64,000 nt of DNA from Lunularia cruciata (GCA_948567375.1 OX419761.1:13704501-13768500); one strand, 5' to 3'. Numbered from the stretch's first letter, positions 45,627-57,300 are shown. Made by a program: numbers and translations. Notes: generated by a model not told the origin, from the letters alone.

Positions 45627-46051
45627 TGTAACAATATGGAGTTTAGCAATGTAGTTAGTAAGGCTAACAAAGTAGAGAATAAGCCAAATTAGCCTAGAAT
45701 ATTCTAGAAGCATCTAGGAAGCTTTTTGGGAAGCTTCCCAACTAGTTAACTTGTGCCCCAAGGAAGTATCTTCTAGAAGGAAGCTTCTAGAAGCTTCTAA
45801 CTAGCTTAACTTGCACACCAAGTAGGCGGCTTCTAGAAGGAAACTTCTTGAGAAGCTTCCTAGTTAACTTGGCTTGCACTCTAAGAAAGCGGCTCAAGGA
45901 AGCTTCTTGAGAAGCTTCTCAAGGGCTTTGTATGCTATCTATAAATACCAAAGCCAAAGCTCATGCTAGGCATTCGGAGTTTTCACTCATTCAAGCATCT
46001 CAATGTGAGCTTCCATTCTCCTATTTCTCTACTTAGTCTTGGTCTTTTACA
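45627..46051 (+). repeat. 5' LTR of A5
   Basis: 425 bp. U3 holds GAAtaTTCtaGAA at 45697-45709, TTCtaGAA at 45771-45778, GAAgcTTCtaGAAgcTTC at 45780-45797 and GAAgcTTCttgaGAAgcTTC at 45899-45918. The TATA box TATAAATA is at 45940-45947, about 22 bp after the last block. The LTR ends GGTCTTTTACA. Confidence 0.94.
45697..45947 (+). promoter_or_regulatory. HSE-like GAA/TTC arrays plus TATA box in family A U3
   Basis: Alternating nGAAn and nTTCn pentamers in perfect 5-bp phase form three- and four-unit blocks upstream of TATAAATA. This is the consensus pattern bound by heat-shock transcription factors. The promoter-proximal block ends 22 bp before the TATA box here and at the same distance in A6 (60318-60337, TATA 60359-60366). 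Similar blocks are in A2 (7504-7516) and A3 (41740-41752). Heat control is inferred from the motif only. Confidence 0.6.
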
Positions 46052-46052
46052 T

Positions 46053-46064
46053 TGGTATCAAAGC
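46053..46064 (+). promoter_or_regulatory. Primer-binding site (initiator-Met tRNA), A5
   Basis: TGGTATCAAAGC, one base after the 5' LTR, matches the TGGTATCAGAGC complement of the plant initiator-Met tRNA 3' end at 11 of 12 positions. A6 has TGGTATCAGAGT at 60470. This is where minus-strand cDNA synthesis starts. Confidence 0.9.
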
Positions 46065-47250
46065 AAGAATGGGATGGATGGAATTTATGGACCACCAAAT
46101 CCACTTCCGCCAAACCATTGGGATTTTCATGTCCAGATATTACCCAAAAATTATTTCACACAATTCATCACCTCGTGCTTTGGGTAAGATTTTCTACATA
46201 TGATCATCATGTTTGAGGAACCCTTGATACTTCCGGTTGTAACCTATGGAGAATGGTGGACATGTTGTATCTTTATGTTAATCAATTAGATAAATTGAGA
46301 GTAGCAGAATAGAGTAGTAGCTATGGCGGCTATACCGGACGTTATCCTTGCAATGCAACAACAAATCGAGCATCTTACTTGATTATTGGATTAACAAGAC
46401 CAGCAACGATGAGAACATATAGAGAGAGCACTAGTTTGAGATGGAGAAGATCACATTTGATTTCCAAAACCCAAGGTGTTTGAAGGCAAGAATCTTCCGA
46501 GCACGGTCAAGAATTTTGTGTTTGACTACGAATGTTACTTTGAAGCCACCAATCTTCAAGAAGAGTGGAAACAAATTCTCTTAGCTTCTAGCCAATTGGA
46601 TGGTGTGGCAAAACTTTGGTGGCGATTTTGAGTGGAGCAAGCTGAACGACAGATTGTTGCACCAATTTTGACATGGGTAGAATTCAAGGATGCAATACTA
46701 GGTCAATTTCAAACTATAAATGCCACCTGAGCCACATGAGATAGGCAAAGTTGAAGCAGATTGGCTCAATAAGGAGCTACATCAAGCAATTTTAGAACAT
46801 CATCATGCAAATTCTAGATATCCAAGAAGGTAAAGTTTTGGATCAATTTGTGCGAGGATTGAAGTCACAAACCAAATTAGAGGTGACCATGTGGGAGCCA
46901 CAAAACATAGAAGAAGCCATGCAAATGGCTGAGCATTTTGATTCCTTGGTTGTGACAACTTGGTCTTGACCTCAACCTACACAAAGCCTACTTGTACACT
47001 ACGCACGAGTGCAAGAACCGGTACTAATGGAGATTGATGCTATCCAATGAAGACCACTTGGTTCAATAGATAGAGAAAGATTGCAAAAAAATAGAGGTTG
47101 CTTTTATTGTCACCAAGTTGGGACATCACATTGCTGAATGTCCACTTAGGAATGGGTGACCTGACAAGTTGCCCAGATGAAGTTTGTGGAACAGAATGAT
47201 CAAGGAAATGAAGAATCCCTATAGGAGATTTTGAGCCGCCTATTAGGAGC

Positions 47251-47517
47251 TTGATTAGTTCCAATGGGATTGAAGGCTTGACCTATCCAAGTTTGCTTCA
47301 CTTGCAAGGTACAATGTCTAATTGGGGTTGTAGGATTTTGGTTGATTTTGGAAGTTTGGAGAATTGCATGTTTATGCAAGTAGCAAAGGAATTGGGTATT
47401 CCTATCAAGCCAATGATTGGAAGTAAATTGATGATAGCGGATGGTAGACAAGGTTCTGCATTTTGTACCTCACATCTTGTTACCTTCAAGATTGGAAAGA
47501 TAATTTGGACTGTATGA
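47251..47517 (+). pseudogene. Protease fragment with DFG motif (A5)
   Basis: ISSNGIEGLTYPSLLHLQGT, then CRILVDFGSLENCMFMQVAK, then ELGIPIKPMIGSKLMIADGR and HLVTFKIGK. The retropepsin active-site triplet at 47344-47355 reads DFGS. The frame shifts just after KIGK, where A2 has the EYLECMRFVVAP continuation. Confidence 0.83.
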
Positions 47518-47685
47518 GGTTTGTAGTGGCACCTCTACACTATGATATCATTATGGGTCTACCTTGGCTTGAACATCATAAGGTTCAATTTGATTGGACC
47601 CAATGACAAATTCAAGTATGACACCAAGGTATGAATTTCCAACTAGGTTATATGGCACCTCTGAGTAAAACATCTAAGAATAGTC

Positions 47686-47864
47686 AGTCCCAAGGTGAGA
47701 AGTTTGTTGAGAAGGTAACCATAGAGCAAACCTTGAAGGGAGATGAGTCCCAAGATGGGAGTTTGCCAAGAAGGCAACCATGGAGCAAGCTTGGAAGAGA
47801 GATGAGTCCTTGGAAGGGAAGTTGGTTAGTAAAGCAACCATAGAGCAAGCTTTGGAGGAAGATA
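47686..47864 (+). repeat. 60-bp tandem repeat in pol linker (3 units, A5)
   Basis: Units start at 47686, 47746 and 47805, with the following boundary at 47865. The second unit is one base short, which shifts the frame. Motif SQ.GKFV.KATIEQA, as in other copies. Confidence 0.88.
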
Positions 47865-48169
47865 AGTCTATATTTGCGGTATGGATTAAGCCAATTGCAC
47901 AAGAACAATCTAAGGAGGGCCAAGAGCCTCATCAAGCAATGATTGATTGGATATTTTAAGAGTTTACAAACGTGTTTCTGGATGATCTGCCAAAGGGATT
48001 ACACTCCAATCAAGGTATGCCCTTCAAGATCAAGTTATTGCCAAGGAGTACTCCAGTGAATAGACCAATCTATCGGCTCTCACCAAAGGAGTTGGAGGAG
48101 TTGCAAACAACACTTATAGAGCTATTGGAGAAGGGCTTCATATGACATAGTACTTCTCCTTGGGGAGCA

Positions 48170-49019
48170 TTGGTACTATTTGTTCCAAAGAAGGATGGAA
48201 AACTTTGTTTTTGTATTGATTACCGTGGGCTCAATAAGCAAACCGTGAAGAATGCATATCCCTTGCCTCAAATCAATGACTTGCTTGATCAACTAGGTGG
48301 AGCACGCTACTTTTCCAAGTTGGATCTTTATAGTGGCTATTGGAAAATTCATATTGATAAAGGGGATGCGCAAAAGATTGCCTTTCACACAAGGTATGGG
48401 CATTTTGAGTGGAGAGTTCTACCTTTTGGACTCACTAATGCTCTAGCTGTCTTCATAGATTAGATGCATTGGGTGTTGGATGGACTATTGGATTGGTTCA
48501 TGGTGGTGTTCTTGTAAGATAGAGGCAAAACACATGAATCATGTGCAAGAAATCCTAAGACTACTACGATAATGGAAATTTTACTACAAGAAGTCAAAGT
48601 GTGTCTTTTGGCATAAGGAGGTTACCTTCTTGAGTCATAAGATCTCATTAGAGGCGATCAAGATGGAAGAAGAGAAAATCAAGGCCATTACTAATTGGCC
48701 TACCCCAAAGGATACTACAGAGGTACAAGCATTCAATGGATTGGCCAGTTTTTACCGATGGTTCATCCACTATTATGCTCATGTGGTTGCACCATTGAGT
48801 GACCTCTTGGGAAAGAACTCAAGCTTCCAATGGAGCACCAAGCATGAAGAAGCATTCCAAAAGTTAAAGCATATGGTGTCTTCAAGACCCATTCTTCAAC
48901 CATATGATCCTCAACTACCTTGTGTGGTTGATTTTGATGCTTCTAACTTTGCAATTGGAGTTTTGTTGCAAAAAAAATTACCCAATGGACTACATCCCAT
49001 TGCCTTTGTGTCTAACTAG
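48170..49019 (+). pseudogene. Reverse transcriptase / RNase H (A5)
   Basis: 48170-48463 reads [50 protein letters not shown] and [17 protein letters not shown]. 48630-49019 reads KIKAITNWPTPKDTTEVQAF, NGLASFYRWFIHYYAHV, KLKHMVSSRPILQPYD and CVVDFDASNFAIGVLLQKKL. Between them, at about 48514, GTTCTTG joins directly to TAAGATAGAGG; A2 has the codons for DDILIYS there, so the catalytic Asp pair is deleted. Several stops flank the blocks. Confidence 0.9.
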
Positions 49020-49286
49020 CTAAATATGGTTGAAAGAAATTACTCTGCTTGAGATTAGGAACAACTTGCAATGGTATATGCCACCAAGGTATGGAGGCAT
49101 TATCTCTTGGGGAAACAAGTGATCATACAAACTGATCACAAGCCATTGTTGTAGACCTTAAACTTGGAACACATGAAGAGTCAACATCATTGATGGGAAG
49201 AGCAACTCCAATTGTTTGACATCAAACTTGAGTACAAACCAGGTTGGTTCCATATCATCTTTGATGCTCTATCACGATGACCTGAT

Positions 49287-50436
49287 TTGAAGTCTCTTCC
49301 TCTCATCACGGTGGCAATTACAACAGTGTCAATTGACCCCAAGGTCCATAATGAGTTTTGGTCAGCTCTACAACAAGATCCCTTCTTCCAAATGGTACAT
49401 GGTCATCTGACAACAAGCAACAAGGAGTACAACACCTTCTCCTTCAAGGAAGGCCTTCTATTCCATGCGGACCGGATCTATGTTCCAGCCAAAGGTGATC
49501 TTTGACTTGTGCGCCTTAAGGAAGCCCATGATCTACAAGTAGCTGGTCACATGGGAGTGGACAAGACCTTGGGTACCTTCCAACGCCAATGGTGGTGGCC
49601 CAACATGACAAGAGATATTTGGGAGTTTGTTTGATCGTGTGAGAGTTGTCAACGCAACAAGGCCAGTAACCAAAAGTTGAGTGTACTCCTTCAACCACTT
49701 CCCATTCCAACTACTTGTTAGGAATATGTAAGCTTAGATCTCATCACCTCCTTGCCCAAGACACAACAAGGTCACACAACAATTGTGGTGTTTGTGGATA
49801 AGCTTAGTAAGCAAATCCATTTGGCACTAATGGTTGATACTATAGATGCTCCAACCTTGGCGCAAATCTATTTTGATAATGTATACAAGCATCATAAGAT
49901 GCCACATGTACATCTCCAATCGTGATCCTTGCTTCATCAAAAAGTTTTGGCAAGCCCTCTTCCAGATACTTGGCACCAAGCTTGCTTTGTCCATAGCCTA
50001 TCATCCTCAAATTGATGGACAAACTGAACGTGCAAATTGCACCTTGGAAGATATGCTTTGTGCCTTGGTCAACATTCACCATACTAATTGGGATGAATGT
50101 CTTGCAGCTACGGAGTTTGCATACAACAATTCTAAACAAGCAAGCATTGGATTCTCTTCTTTCTTTCTCAATTTTGGCCAAGAACCTCTTGTCCTAGATT
50201 CTCTTCTTACTCCTCCCCCCTCTTAGGTACCTCATACTTCAACCTTCTTGACCACCATATCCAAATCTCTCCAACAAGCCAAATCTCACCTCCTTGTTGC
50301 TCAGAATTGTCAAAAACAATATGCGGACCACCATTGTCATGATCTCACCTTTGAAGTTGGTGATAAATTTATGCTATCCTCTAGTAATCTACCCCTCCCA
50401 CTTGATACCCAAGTTTATAAACTGGCCCTAAATTAG
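49287..50436 (+). pseudogene. Integrase (A5)
   Basis: 49287-49505 carries the N-terminal part (VHNEFWSALQQDPFFQMVHG, EGLLFHADRIYVPAKGDL). Then come HDLQVAGHMGVDKTL and CESCQRNK (H2C2 zinc module) and SLDLITSLPKTQQGHTTIVV (core, first Asp), but with stops. 49846-50226 contains SIAYHPQIDGQTERANCTLE, the AYHPQTDGQTER-type core signature including the catalytic Glu region. 50248-50436 is the C-terminal part (YADHHCHDLTFEVGDKFML). Confidence 0.87.
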
Positions 50437-50604
50437 ATAGGACCTTTTGATGTCACCCAAATTGTCTCTCTTGTTTGCTTATCAACTTGCCTTGCCTTCT
50501 CATATGCGTATCTATCCTGTCTTTCATGTTTCCAAGTTGAAACCCTTTGTGCTTAACCCCTCTTCTTTTTCCTTTTGATTCCAACCTCCTCCTCCCCCTA
50601 TCTC

Positions 50605-50779
50605 TATCAATGATCATGAGGAGTATGAAGTTGATTGTATCCTTGTGCGTCACCATATCCAACAAGGACACCGACAACATATGGAGTACAAGGTCCTTTG
50701 GAAAGGAAATCCCCTTCATGATGCCATGGGAACCTCTTTCTCACCTCTAGAATGCACAAATGGCCATCCAAGAGTTTGA
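50605..50779 (+). pseudogene. Chromodomain (A5)
   Basis: Frame beginning DHEEYEVDCILVRHHIQQGH, then MEYKVLWKGNPLHDAMGTSF and a stop after NGHPRV. E-Y-E-V...I-L, then Y-K-V-L-W-K-G-N-P, is the chromodomain pattern. In a standard chromodomain a Trp and Glu follow (ATWEP); here MGTSF replaces them, so the third aromatic-cage position may be lost. Confidence 0.78.
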
Positions 50780-50807
50780 AGCTTCAATGGCAACGTTACC
50801 AACTAGC

Positions 50808-50819
50808 GGTGGGAGAATA
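50808..50819 (+). promoter_or_regulatory. Polypurine tract of A5
   Basis: GCGGTGGGAGAATA sits directly before the 3' LTR and would prime plus-strand synthesis. The complement is seen beside the A4 3' LTR (42580) and A3 (36862). Confidence 0.78.
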
Positions 50820-51241
50820 TGTAACAATATGGAGTTTAGCAATGTAGTTAATGAGGCTAACAAAGTAGAGAATAAGCCAAATTAGCCTAGAATATTCTAG
50901 AAGCATCTAGGAAGCTTCTTGAGAAGCTTCTTGAGAAGCTTCCCAACTAGTTAACTTGTGCCCCCAAGCAGGTAGCTTCTAGAAGCTTCTAACTAGATCA
51001 GCTTGCATGCCAAGTAGATGGCTTCTAGAAGGAAACTTCTTGAGAAGCTTCCTAGTTAACTTAGCTTGCACTCTAAGAAAGCGGCTCAAGGAAGCTTCTT
51101 GAGAAGCTTCTCAAGGGCTTTGTATGCTACCTATAAATACCAAAGCCAAAGCTTATGCTAGGCATTTGGAGTTTTCCCTCATTCAAGCATCCCAATGTGA
51201 GCTTCCATTCTCCTATTTCTCTCCTTGGTCTTGGTCTTACA
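50820..51241 (+). repeat. 3' LTR of A5
   Basis: 422 bp. Same ends as the 5' LTR except that the final GGTCTTTTACA is GGTCTTACA. It contains an extra CTTGAGAAGCTT unit near 50920-50940 and lacks a block near 50965, showing that the GAA/TTC units expand and contract. Followed by CCTAT. Confidence 0.94.
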
Positions 51242-51246
51242 CCTAT

Positions 51247-52060
51247 TGAGATTCTTTGGTCTTGCAATCATTGTGCTCCATAAACTCCATTTGGGTAATT
51301 GGTTGGGGTCATCTATTTTGGAATGGATATTTTATAGTGCAATGTCCAATTTGATGAAATACAAGTAACCACCATTTTGTCACAATCTCTCATGGTCTAC
51401 CATGCCAAGTGGTTTCTGGTGGATGGCATCAATCTCCATTGGTGCCAGCTTGTCCACTTAGGCTTGGTGAGTTTACACATTTTGTGGAGGTCTAGGTCAA
51501 GCCCAATTTATGGTAACCAAGAAGTCCAAGCACTCAAATATTTTCATGGCTTCTTCTAGATGCTTGGGTTCATGCATGGTTACTTCCAATTTGGTGTGTG
51601 ATTTCAAACCTCCTACAAAGCAATCCAAAGCTTCACCTTCCTATATGTCTATAATAAGCATCATGGTGTTCTGGAACTAAGAATTGTAACTTCTCATGAA
51701 CCAATCTACCTCAATTTTGCCAATTGATCTTGTGTAGCTTGTTTAACATCCATAGCTTGGAATCACTCAATGACTACACTCCTGAACTCTTCCTATGTTG
51801 AAATTGTAGCAATAAATTGCCATTGAGTTTGCTCCACCCAAAATTGACACCACACTTTTGCTGCTCCATCTAATTGACTTGAAGCCACAAGGATTTTCCT
51901 CCAATCATCTAAAAGATTTTTAGCTCCAAAATAATATTCACACACAAAATTCTCTACTACTCTTAGTAGATTGTTGCATTCAAGACCTTTAGTTTTGGAA
52001 ATCGCACTTAGTCTTCTCTTTCTCAAAATGCCACTCTCTCTAATTGCTCTACCATTGACC
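51247..52060 (-). pseudogene. gag region of A4 (after A5)
   Basis: Continuation of A4. The reverse complement of 51247-52060 aligns with the A2 gag (about 6080-6870): a zinc-knuckle side near 51330-51370, the capsid region near 51540-51720 and the N-terminal open frame 52062-51793 (ENFVCEYYFGAKNLLDDWRK, then LVASSQLDGAAKVWCQFWVE). W-x2-FW and the QLDGAAK motif match A2, A5 and A6 gag. Confidence 0.78.
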
Positions 52061-52377
52061 ATTACAATTATTCTCTTCCAACAACCAAGTAAGACAACTT
52101 GATATTTTGCTACATACCAATAATAAATTTGGGTACTTTTTCCATGAATACTACTCTCCTACACTTGTCTTACAATTATCTAAGTTAACATTTAGATGCA
52201 ACATATCTACCACTCTACATAAGTTACAATTGGAAGGATCAAGGATTCATCAAACAAGTTGATTATATTCAAGAGGACTCAACTTGAGTGAGAATTGATG
52301 AATAATTAGAAATGATACTTTGGCAATACAAAGATATAAAAATCCCAATAGTTTGGGGAGGATTGATTTGGTGGTCC

Positions 52378-53030
52378 TATAACACCCATTGATGCATATG
52401 TGCTCTATAGGGATATTAAGTTTGGTATTGCCAATAATGGAGAAATATTTTCTATAGGGAGTTGAGCTAAGCTTTTACATTAGTCTTGATTAGCTATAGT
52501 TAGTTCTAGCTAAGATAAAGACGACCCTATTCTGAAAAGAGTGAGCATCACTATTTTGTCTTCTAGTGTATTGACTTGGTATTATCCTAGTTATTTGACT
52601 TTGAGGAAAGAGTTGAGAACTCTTGGGCCCATAAGCCTTGTTGGTGCAGATTTTTCAATAGTCCAAGGATAGTACATGTGAAGGAATCCTTGACTTAGTT
52701 GGTACGTGAGGAAGACTACCTACCCATGAGATTATTCTTATATGCTTTGGTATTCCTTTACTTTTTAACTCTATGACTTTTAGCCTAATAACTTGAGTTA
52801 CTTTGGAAATTAGTAACTTTAGTGTGTATAAATTTTTCATAAGTATATAAGCTATGGGAGGAGGTACTCATCATCCTTTCATTTGCAATTATATCTCTCT
52901 CATTGAATTCTTTAGTGAAAGATGTCTTGAGGCTTGGAAGTGCTTGGGAGTTTTAGCCTTGGAAGAGTGTAATGGAGTTGCGGTTCCTTGCCATCTTAGG
53001 TTCATCCTAAGTGAGAGATAGGTTGGCTCA
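52378..53030 (+). repeat. Solo family B LTR inside the A4 leader
   Basis: TATAACACCCATTGATGC...GGTTGGCTCA, about 653 bp, matches 19619-20300 end to end with many substitutions. The A4 leader is interrupted between GGTGGTCC and ATAGATTC, which are adjacent in A2 and A3. Candidate duplicates TGGTCC (52372-52377) and CAATCC (53031-53036) differ by transitions only, so a solo LTR with a decayed target duplication is likely. Confidence 0.8.
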
Positions 53031-53096
53031 CAATCCATAGATTCTATCCATCACATTCATGATATGATACCAATGTAAAACACCAAGGAGAGATAT

Positions 53097-54307
53097 ATGC
53101 ATTGGAGGTAAAAGTATACTCCATTGATAAGTTAGCCAAGTTGGCTGACCAATTATGGAAGCACACTAATGCCAAGTTTTAAGATGTCTAGACTAGCCTC
53201 TAAAGAGAACTTCATGGATATAACAATCAAGTCAATAAGTTGATTGGAATATGCAAAGGTGAAGGTAAATCAACATAGTAAGAACCACCACACACAAAGA
53301 TTTTGTGTATATGTACATAAAGCCAAGACCATCAAAGTCAAACATCATTTGTAGTGGGAGCTTATCAAAGTCAAGCATCATCATGGTAGGAGACCATCGG
53401 AGTGATACTATCATCAAAGTGGTAGCACTTCTATACCATGATATCTACATAGACCATAGGTAGGGCAATGTTAGTGTACAACAGGATAATTTTGTAGTGC
53501 CTTGTCATTATGACCATTCTCTTGATGCATAGTTGGAGTCAAATGATTGGTAGAATGTATCATAAAGCATCTATTGCAAGTGGTGACATCACCACATTTA
53601 ATTAGAATAATAAGGTAGTTATATTAGGGTTAACCTTGATATGATTAGGGTCAATTATGAGATTGTAGCCTTGTGCAATCATTGAATGCACCTCATCATT
53701 TTGTGGTAGAAAGTATAAGAGGACTAACCTCAAAGTAATACAGGTTTAGTGTAGAAATAAGAATCACACTTTTTCATCCAATTTTGTATATGCTTAGTCT
53801 AAATGTCTTTGTGTGCAAGAATTGGGTTTTTCTATTGAGTTAGATGCATGTGGACCTCCATGATCCTTAGCACATCAATGTCAATGTTGTGTATATTTTG
53901 TGATAGCTTGATCAAGTACTGGTGAGGAACTCAAAGTAGGAATGCAAGTGCAAGAGGAACTCAAAGTAAGAATGTGGGAGAGTATTCATGATTGATTGGA
54001 GTGTTGGATCCAAAGCATTTCAAAGGCTTAGGATGACATGTTGAATAGTCACAAGGGCTAGAAGTAATGTAAAGTACCACATATAATGAAAAGTCTAGTA
54101 CATCATGAACTTGCAATATATTGGGGATAATGCTTTTTGGGAAAAGTAGAACATTACCACTAGCATTGTTGTATGTTACAATGTAAGTAGTAGGTAACTA
54201 CAAGAGAGAGACCTTTGGGACCGCTTGACCATCAAGATTGAGTAAATTTCACCTTTAAGAGCACCACTAGGAATAGATCTTTAGTTAAAGTGATTTTATA
54301 TTTATTT
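53097..54307. other. No recognisable gene
   Basis: Follows the truncated A4 5' LTR. AT-rich, with short ORFs only, and no match to elements in the window. A4 must have lost its outer LTR end here by deletion, because the sequence changes abruptly after CCAAGGAGAGATA. Confidence 0.5.
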
Positions 54308-57300
54308 GTGACAACCCGGCAAATATCACTTTTGCGATAATCGGGTAAGTAAAGTTCGTTCCCGCAGAGATACGAGTCAGAATTGGTCAAATACAAAGCA
54401 AAGTAACAATTTCAGTTCTTCTTGGTTGCATCTTTAATCTCTCAGGTAGAAACCACACCCAGAAGAGAGTAACAAGCATTGACTTGCAGTCTTGTCACAA
54501 ATTAACACTTCATGATCACAACTTCATCAAATCTTTCCAAACAATCTTGATTGTGATGATTCAAGCTCTCCCAAAAATGGCACTACACTGCAAAACGACT
54601 TTGCCTCAGAATTGTGTTCCACCCCTCCACTGAAGGCACAACTTCCTCAATCAAAATTGCTTCACATCAACTTCGTACTACACTCACAAATGCAAAATAC
54701 TACCAACACTACAATTCCTCTCAGATCTGTCAAGGCATTGCTTCGGATGCACTTCACTCAGGATCAAACACATAGAATGAAGATCAAGGCTGTGGAATCC
54801 AACATCCAACAAGCACACTAACTTGCACTTTGAATTTCTTCAAACACTCACAAACACAAGTACAATGTTGATACTCGGAATCAAGCTCAAGCAATGAGCA
54901 CTGCTTCACAACACTTTGCTTTATCTATTCTTAGAAATAATGAGCACTGAACAACAATTCTCTGTGAATGCCACTCTTAAGTAATGAATCAATTGACAGT
55001 TCCAACAACTATACCGTTCTACAACAACTTTTCTAACCTACAGATCCGAAATGACAATGCACCTCTTCATATCTGCCTCTTCAAATCTCAAAACTATTAC
55101 TACTCCGATCTGATGTCTACTTCATCATTGGATTTCAAACCCAAACCCGAAGTAATTTTACTTCCTAATACTCTATCCTCGGGTTTCATATCTTCTACCT
55201 CTTCTACCAATTCCAGCAATTCTCTTTCCTGATCTAAAATTCCACTAGTGGATAATCTATCTAACTCTTCATCTCTCGACCCACTCTTCTCTAATGTCTC
55301 CATCGATAACTTCAAAGACATTTGCACTCCTATGTTATCTACTTTAGGTTTTGCTCTAACATCTTTCCAAAGTTTTTCTATCTCTATTTTCACTAAGTCT
55401 AATCTAATCAAAATGTTATCCTCTACCTCTAAGATCTTCCGGTCTACACGAGTTCTAAGACTAATTAACAAGGCATTCAAATCTGTATCCTTCACCTGTC
55501 TTCGCCTTATCTCTTGCACCAACAATTTCAACTTGTGCAGTCTCGTCCCCTTCAATCCGAACGCTGGCCTCTGTACTTAATATCACATTCATCTGGAGTA
55601 CTATCTCTTTCAAAGGCTCCAATCTCATTTTCCGCTCTTGTTCTCCATCCGCAAGCCAGTCCTCCCCTGTACATTGCCAATTTTGCTTTGAACTTGGCTT
55701 TCACCATCTCCTTCTCCTTCTCCTTCTGTACAACTCTCTCCTCCTGATTACGAAGTAACTCTTGTAATCTTTCTTCTTCTCTATATCGTGCTGCCAACTC
55801 TCGTTGCTAGAGTTGCTTCTTCTCCTCAACACTCTCCATCACCCTATCGAGCTCCTGATCCTTTGCAGCTACTCTTGCCATAGCATGGATAACCTCTACT
55901 CTTGAATCATCAAATTGCTACTTCAAGATCTCGTACTCAGTACTTGTCTCTCCCTTGCTATGTCACTCTTCTTCACAAGATCCTCACGATAATGCACTTC
56001 TCTCTTTAGGTATTCAATTACTTGACTTCTCACTATTGCCTCCGCTTGTAATACTTCTCTTTCCTCCTCACCTCGGGTTATACTCTTCTTTAACTCCGGG
56101 TTTTCTTCTTTCAATCTTGCTAACACCTGCAACACAGTCTTCACTTCTGGACAAGTCGACTGCATCTCCTTCTTCCTGTACTCTAGCTTCACCAACAAAG
56201 GACACACAACTTCTCGCAGGTATTCCACTCCATCAATGGCAACTACTTCAACCTGTGGAGTGATCTCCTTCTTTACCTCTTCTTCTCCTGATACTCGCTT
56301 TCTTCTCTGCAGTCGTCATATTGGAATAGATGCCTTGCTTCCCGAGCTTTCATGTGCTTCTTCCTTCACCGTACTTGGACCTGCTTCATACTTCGCCTTA
56401 CGTCTCTAGCGAACTCCTCTCTACACTGCGATCTTCTTTTCTTTGGGCTCAATTACTTTGTCTTCCAATTGTGTGTTGTCCTCGGCTTCGATTTCTACCT
56501 GCACATCTTCTTCTTCTACAGCAGCCGCCGGCGCCAATGTCATTTCTCCTCCTTCCTTGCTATTGCTACTTGTATCTCCACTCTATAGCATTAGCTTAGG
56601 CTCCTCCTCATGCTCCGATTCTTCAGTCTTAAGCTTGGCATCACCTTCCGAGTCTTCATCCTCCGACTCGATCACCACCATTCCTCGCCTCGGGTTGCCT
56701 CTCTTGGTCTTCTAAGGTTTCTTCGTGTCTTTGGCTTTGCCCTGCCAACTTCTCTTCTTCGTATTTGGGGTACTCACTGCAACCTCCACGTTCTTCCTTG
56801 TCTTTGTGTAGTAGTTGTTGGTGCTCCTGATTTGCAAGATGTATTGCTGCTCCTTGCCATCGACCTCCTTTCTCAAATCAGGATGGAAGTGCAACACCAT
56901 CCAAGTTCACTTCGCCAAGTTCAGCAAATTTAGCCCAAGGTAGAAATGCGCTGCAAACGGCATGATGTAGTGTAGAGGCAATTTATCCCACAAATTCCAC
57001 ACCATATGCCTTGTTCTCCCATGGAAACACCTCGCCCAATTGATCGGTTCTCCTGCGAATAACTTGTGAAAGAACACCGCTTGGTGTTTCATCACATATG
57101 TAGTTCTCTCTCGCTTCAGGATGGCCATCAGTGCACTCACAATTCCTCTCTTCACAAGGTCTTTGTAGCTCTCAACTTTGTACCCATTCTTCGTCCGCTT
57201 TGACGAGAATGCATCTCTCACTTCCTGGGTTTCTTGAGCTATCTCTCCCTTCCCCAAGAATGTGGCCCCCTGATCCAAGCTTGCTTCCTTCCCAAGTACA

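Larger units (their letters stand above)
45627..51241 (+). mobile_element. Ty3/gypsy chromovirus A5, full length, nested in A4
   Basis: 5615 bp from TGTAACAATATGG to TTACA, with 425-bp and 422-bp LTRs, a perfect CCTAT target duplication, primer site TGGTATCAAAGC (46053-46064), gag about 46320-47180, protease about 47230-47600, 60-bp linker repeats 47686-47864, RT 48000-48900, RNase H to about 49270, integrase 49287-50440, chromodomain 50605-50779 and polypurine tract GGTGGGAGAATA (about 50808-50819). The two LTRs differ at roughly 20 positions by eye, making it the youngest complete copy here. It is nevertheless dead: many stops, and a deletion of about 20 bp removes the RT catalytic box. Confidence 0.95.
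42139..53096 (-). mobile_element. Ty3/gypsy chromovirus A4, host of A5 and a B LTR
   Basis: Minus-strand family A element expanded by later insertions. 3' LTR 42139-42579, polypurine tract about 42580-42592, chromodomain/pol C-terminus 42600-43200, integrase 43250-43740, RNase H 43760-44060, RT 44060-45010, one linker unit (about 45180-45110), protease 45230-45621. A5 follows (45627-51241), then gag 51247-52060, leader 52060-53073 containing a family B solo LTR, primer site 53073-53062 (TTGGTATCATATC), and a 23-bp stub of the 5' LTR (53074-53096). It is more diverged than A5, consistent with greater age. Confidence 0.87.

Noticed and set aside
54308-54330. TGTGACAACCCGG as the start of an LTR
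   Set aside because: Typical of some plant LTR starts, but no second copy, primer site or polypurine tract was found, so it is mentioned only as a possible element end.
56330-56715. Overlapping plus-strand ORFs rich in Leu/Ser/Phe
   Set aside because: Shadows of the acidic and coiled-coil minus-strand frame; no plausible product.
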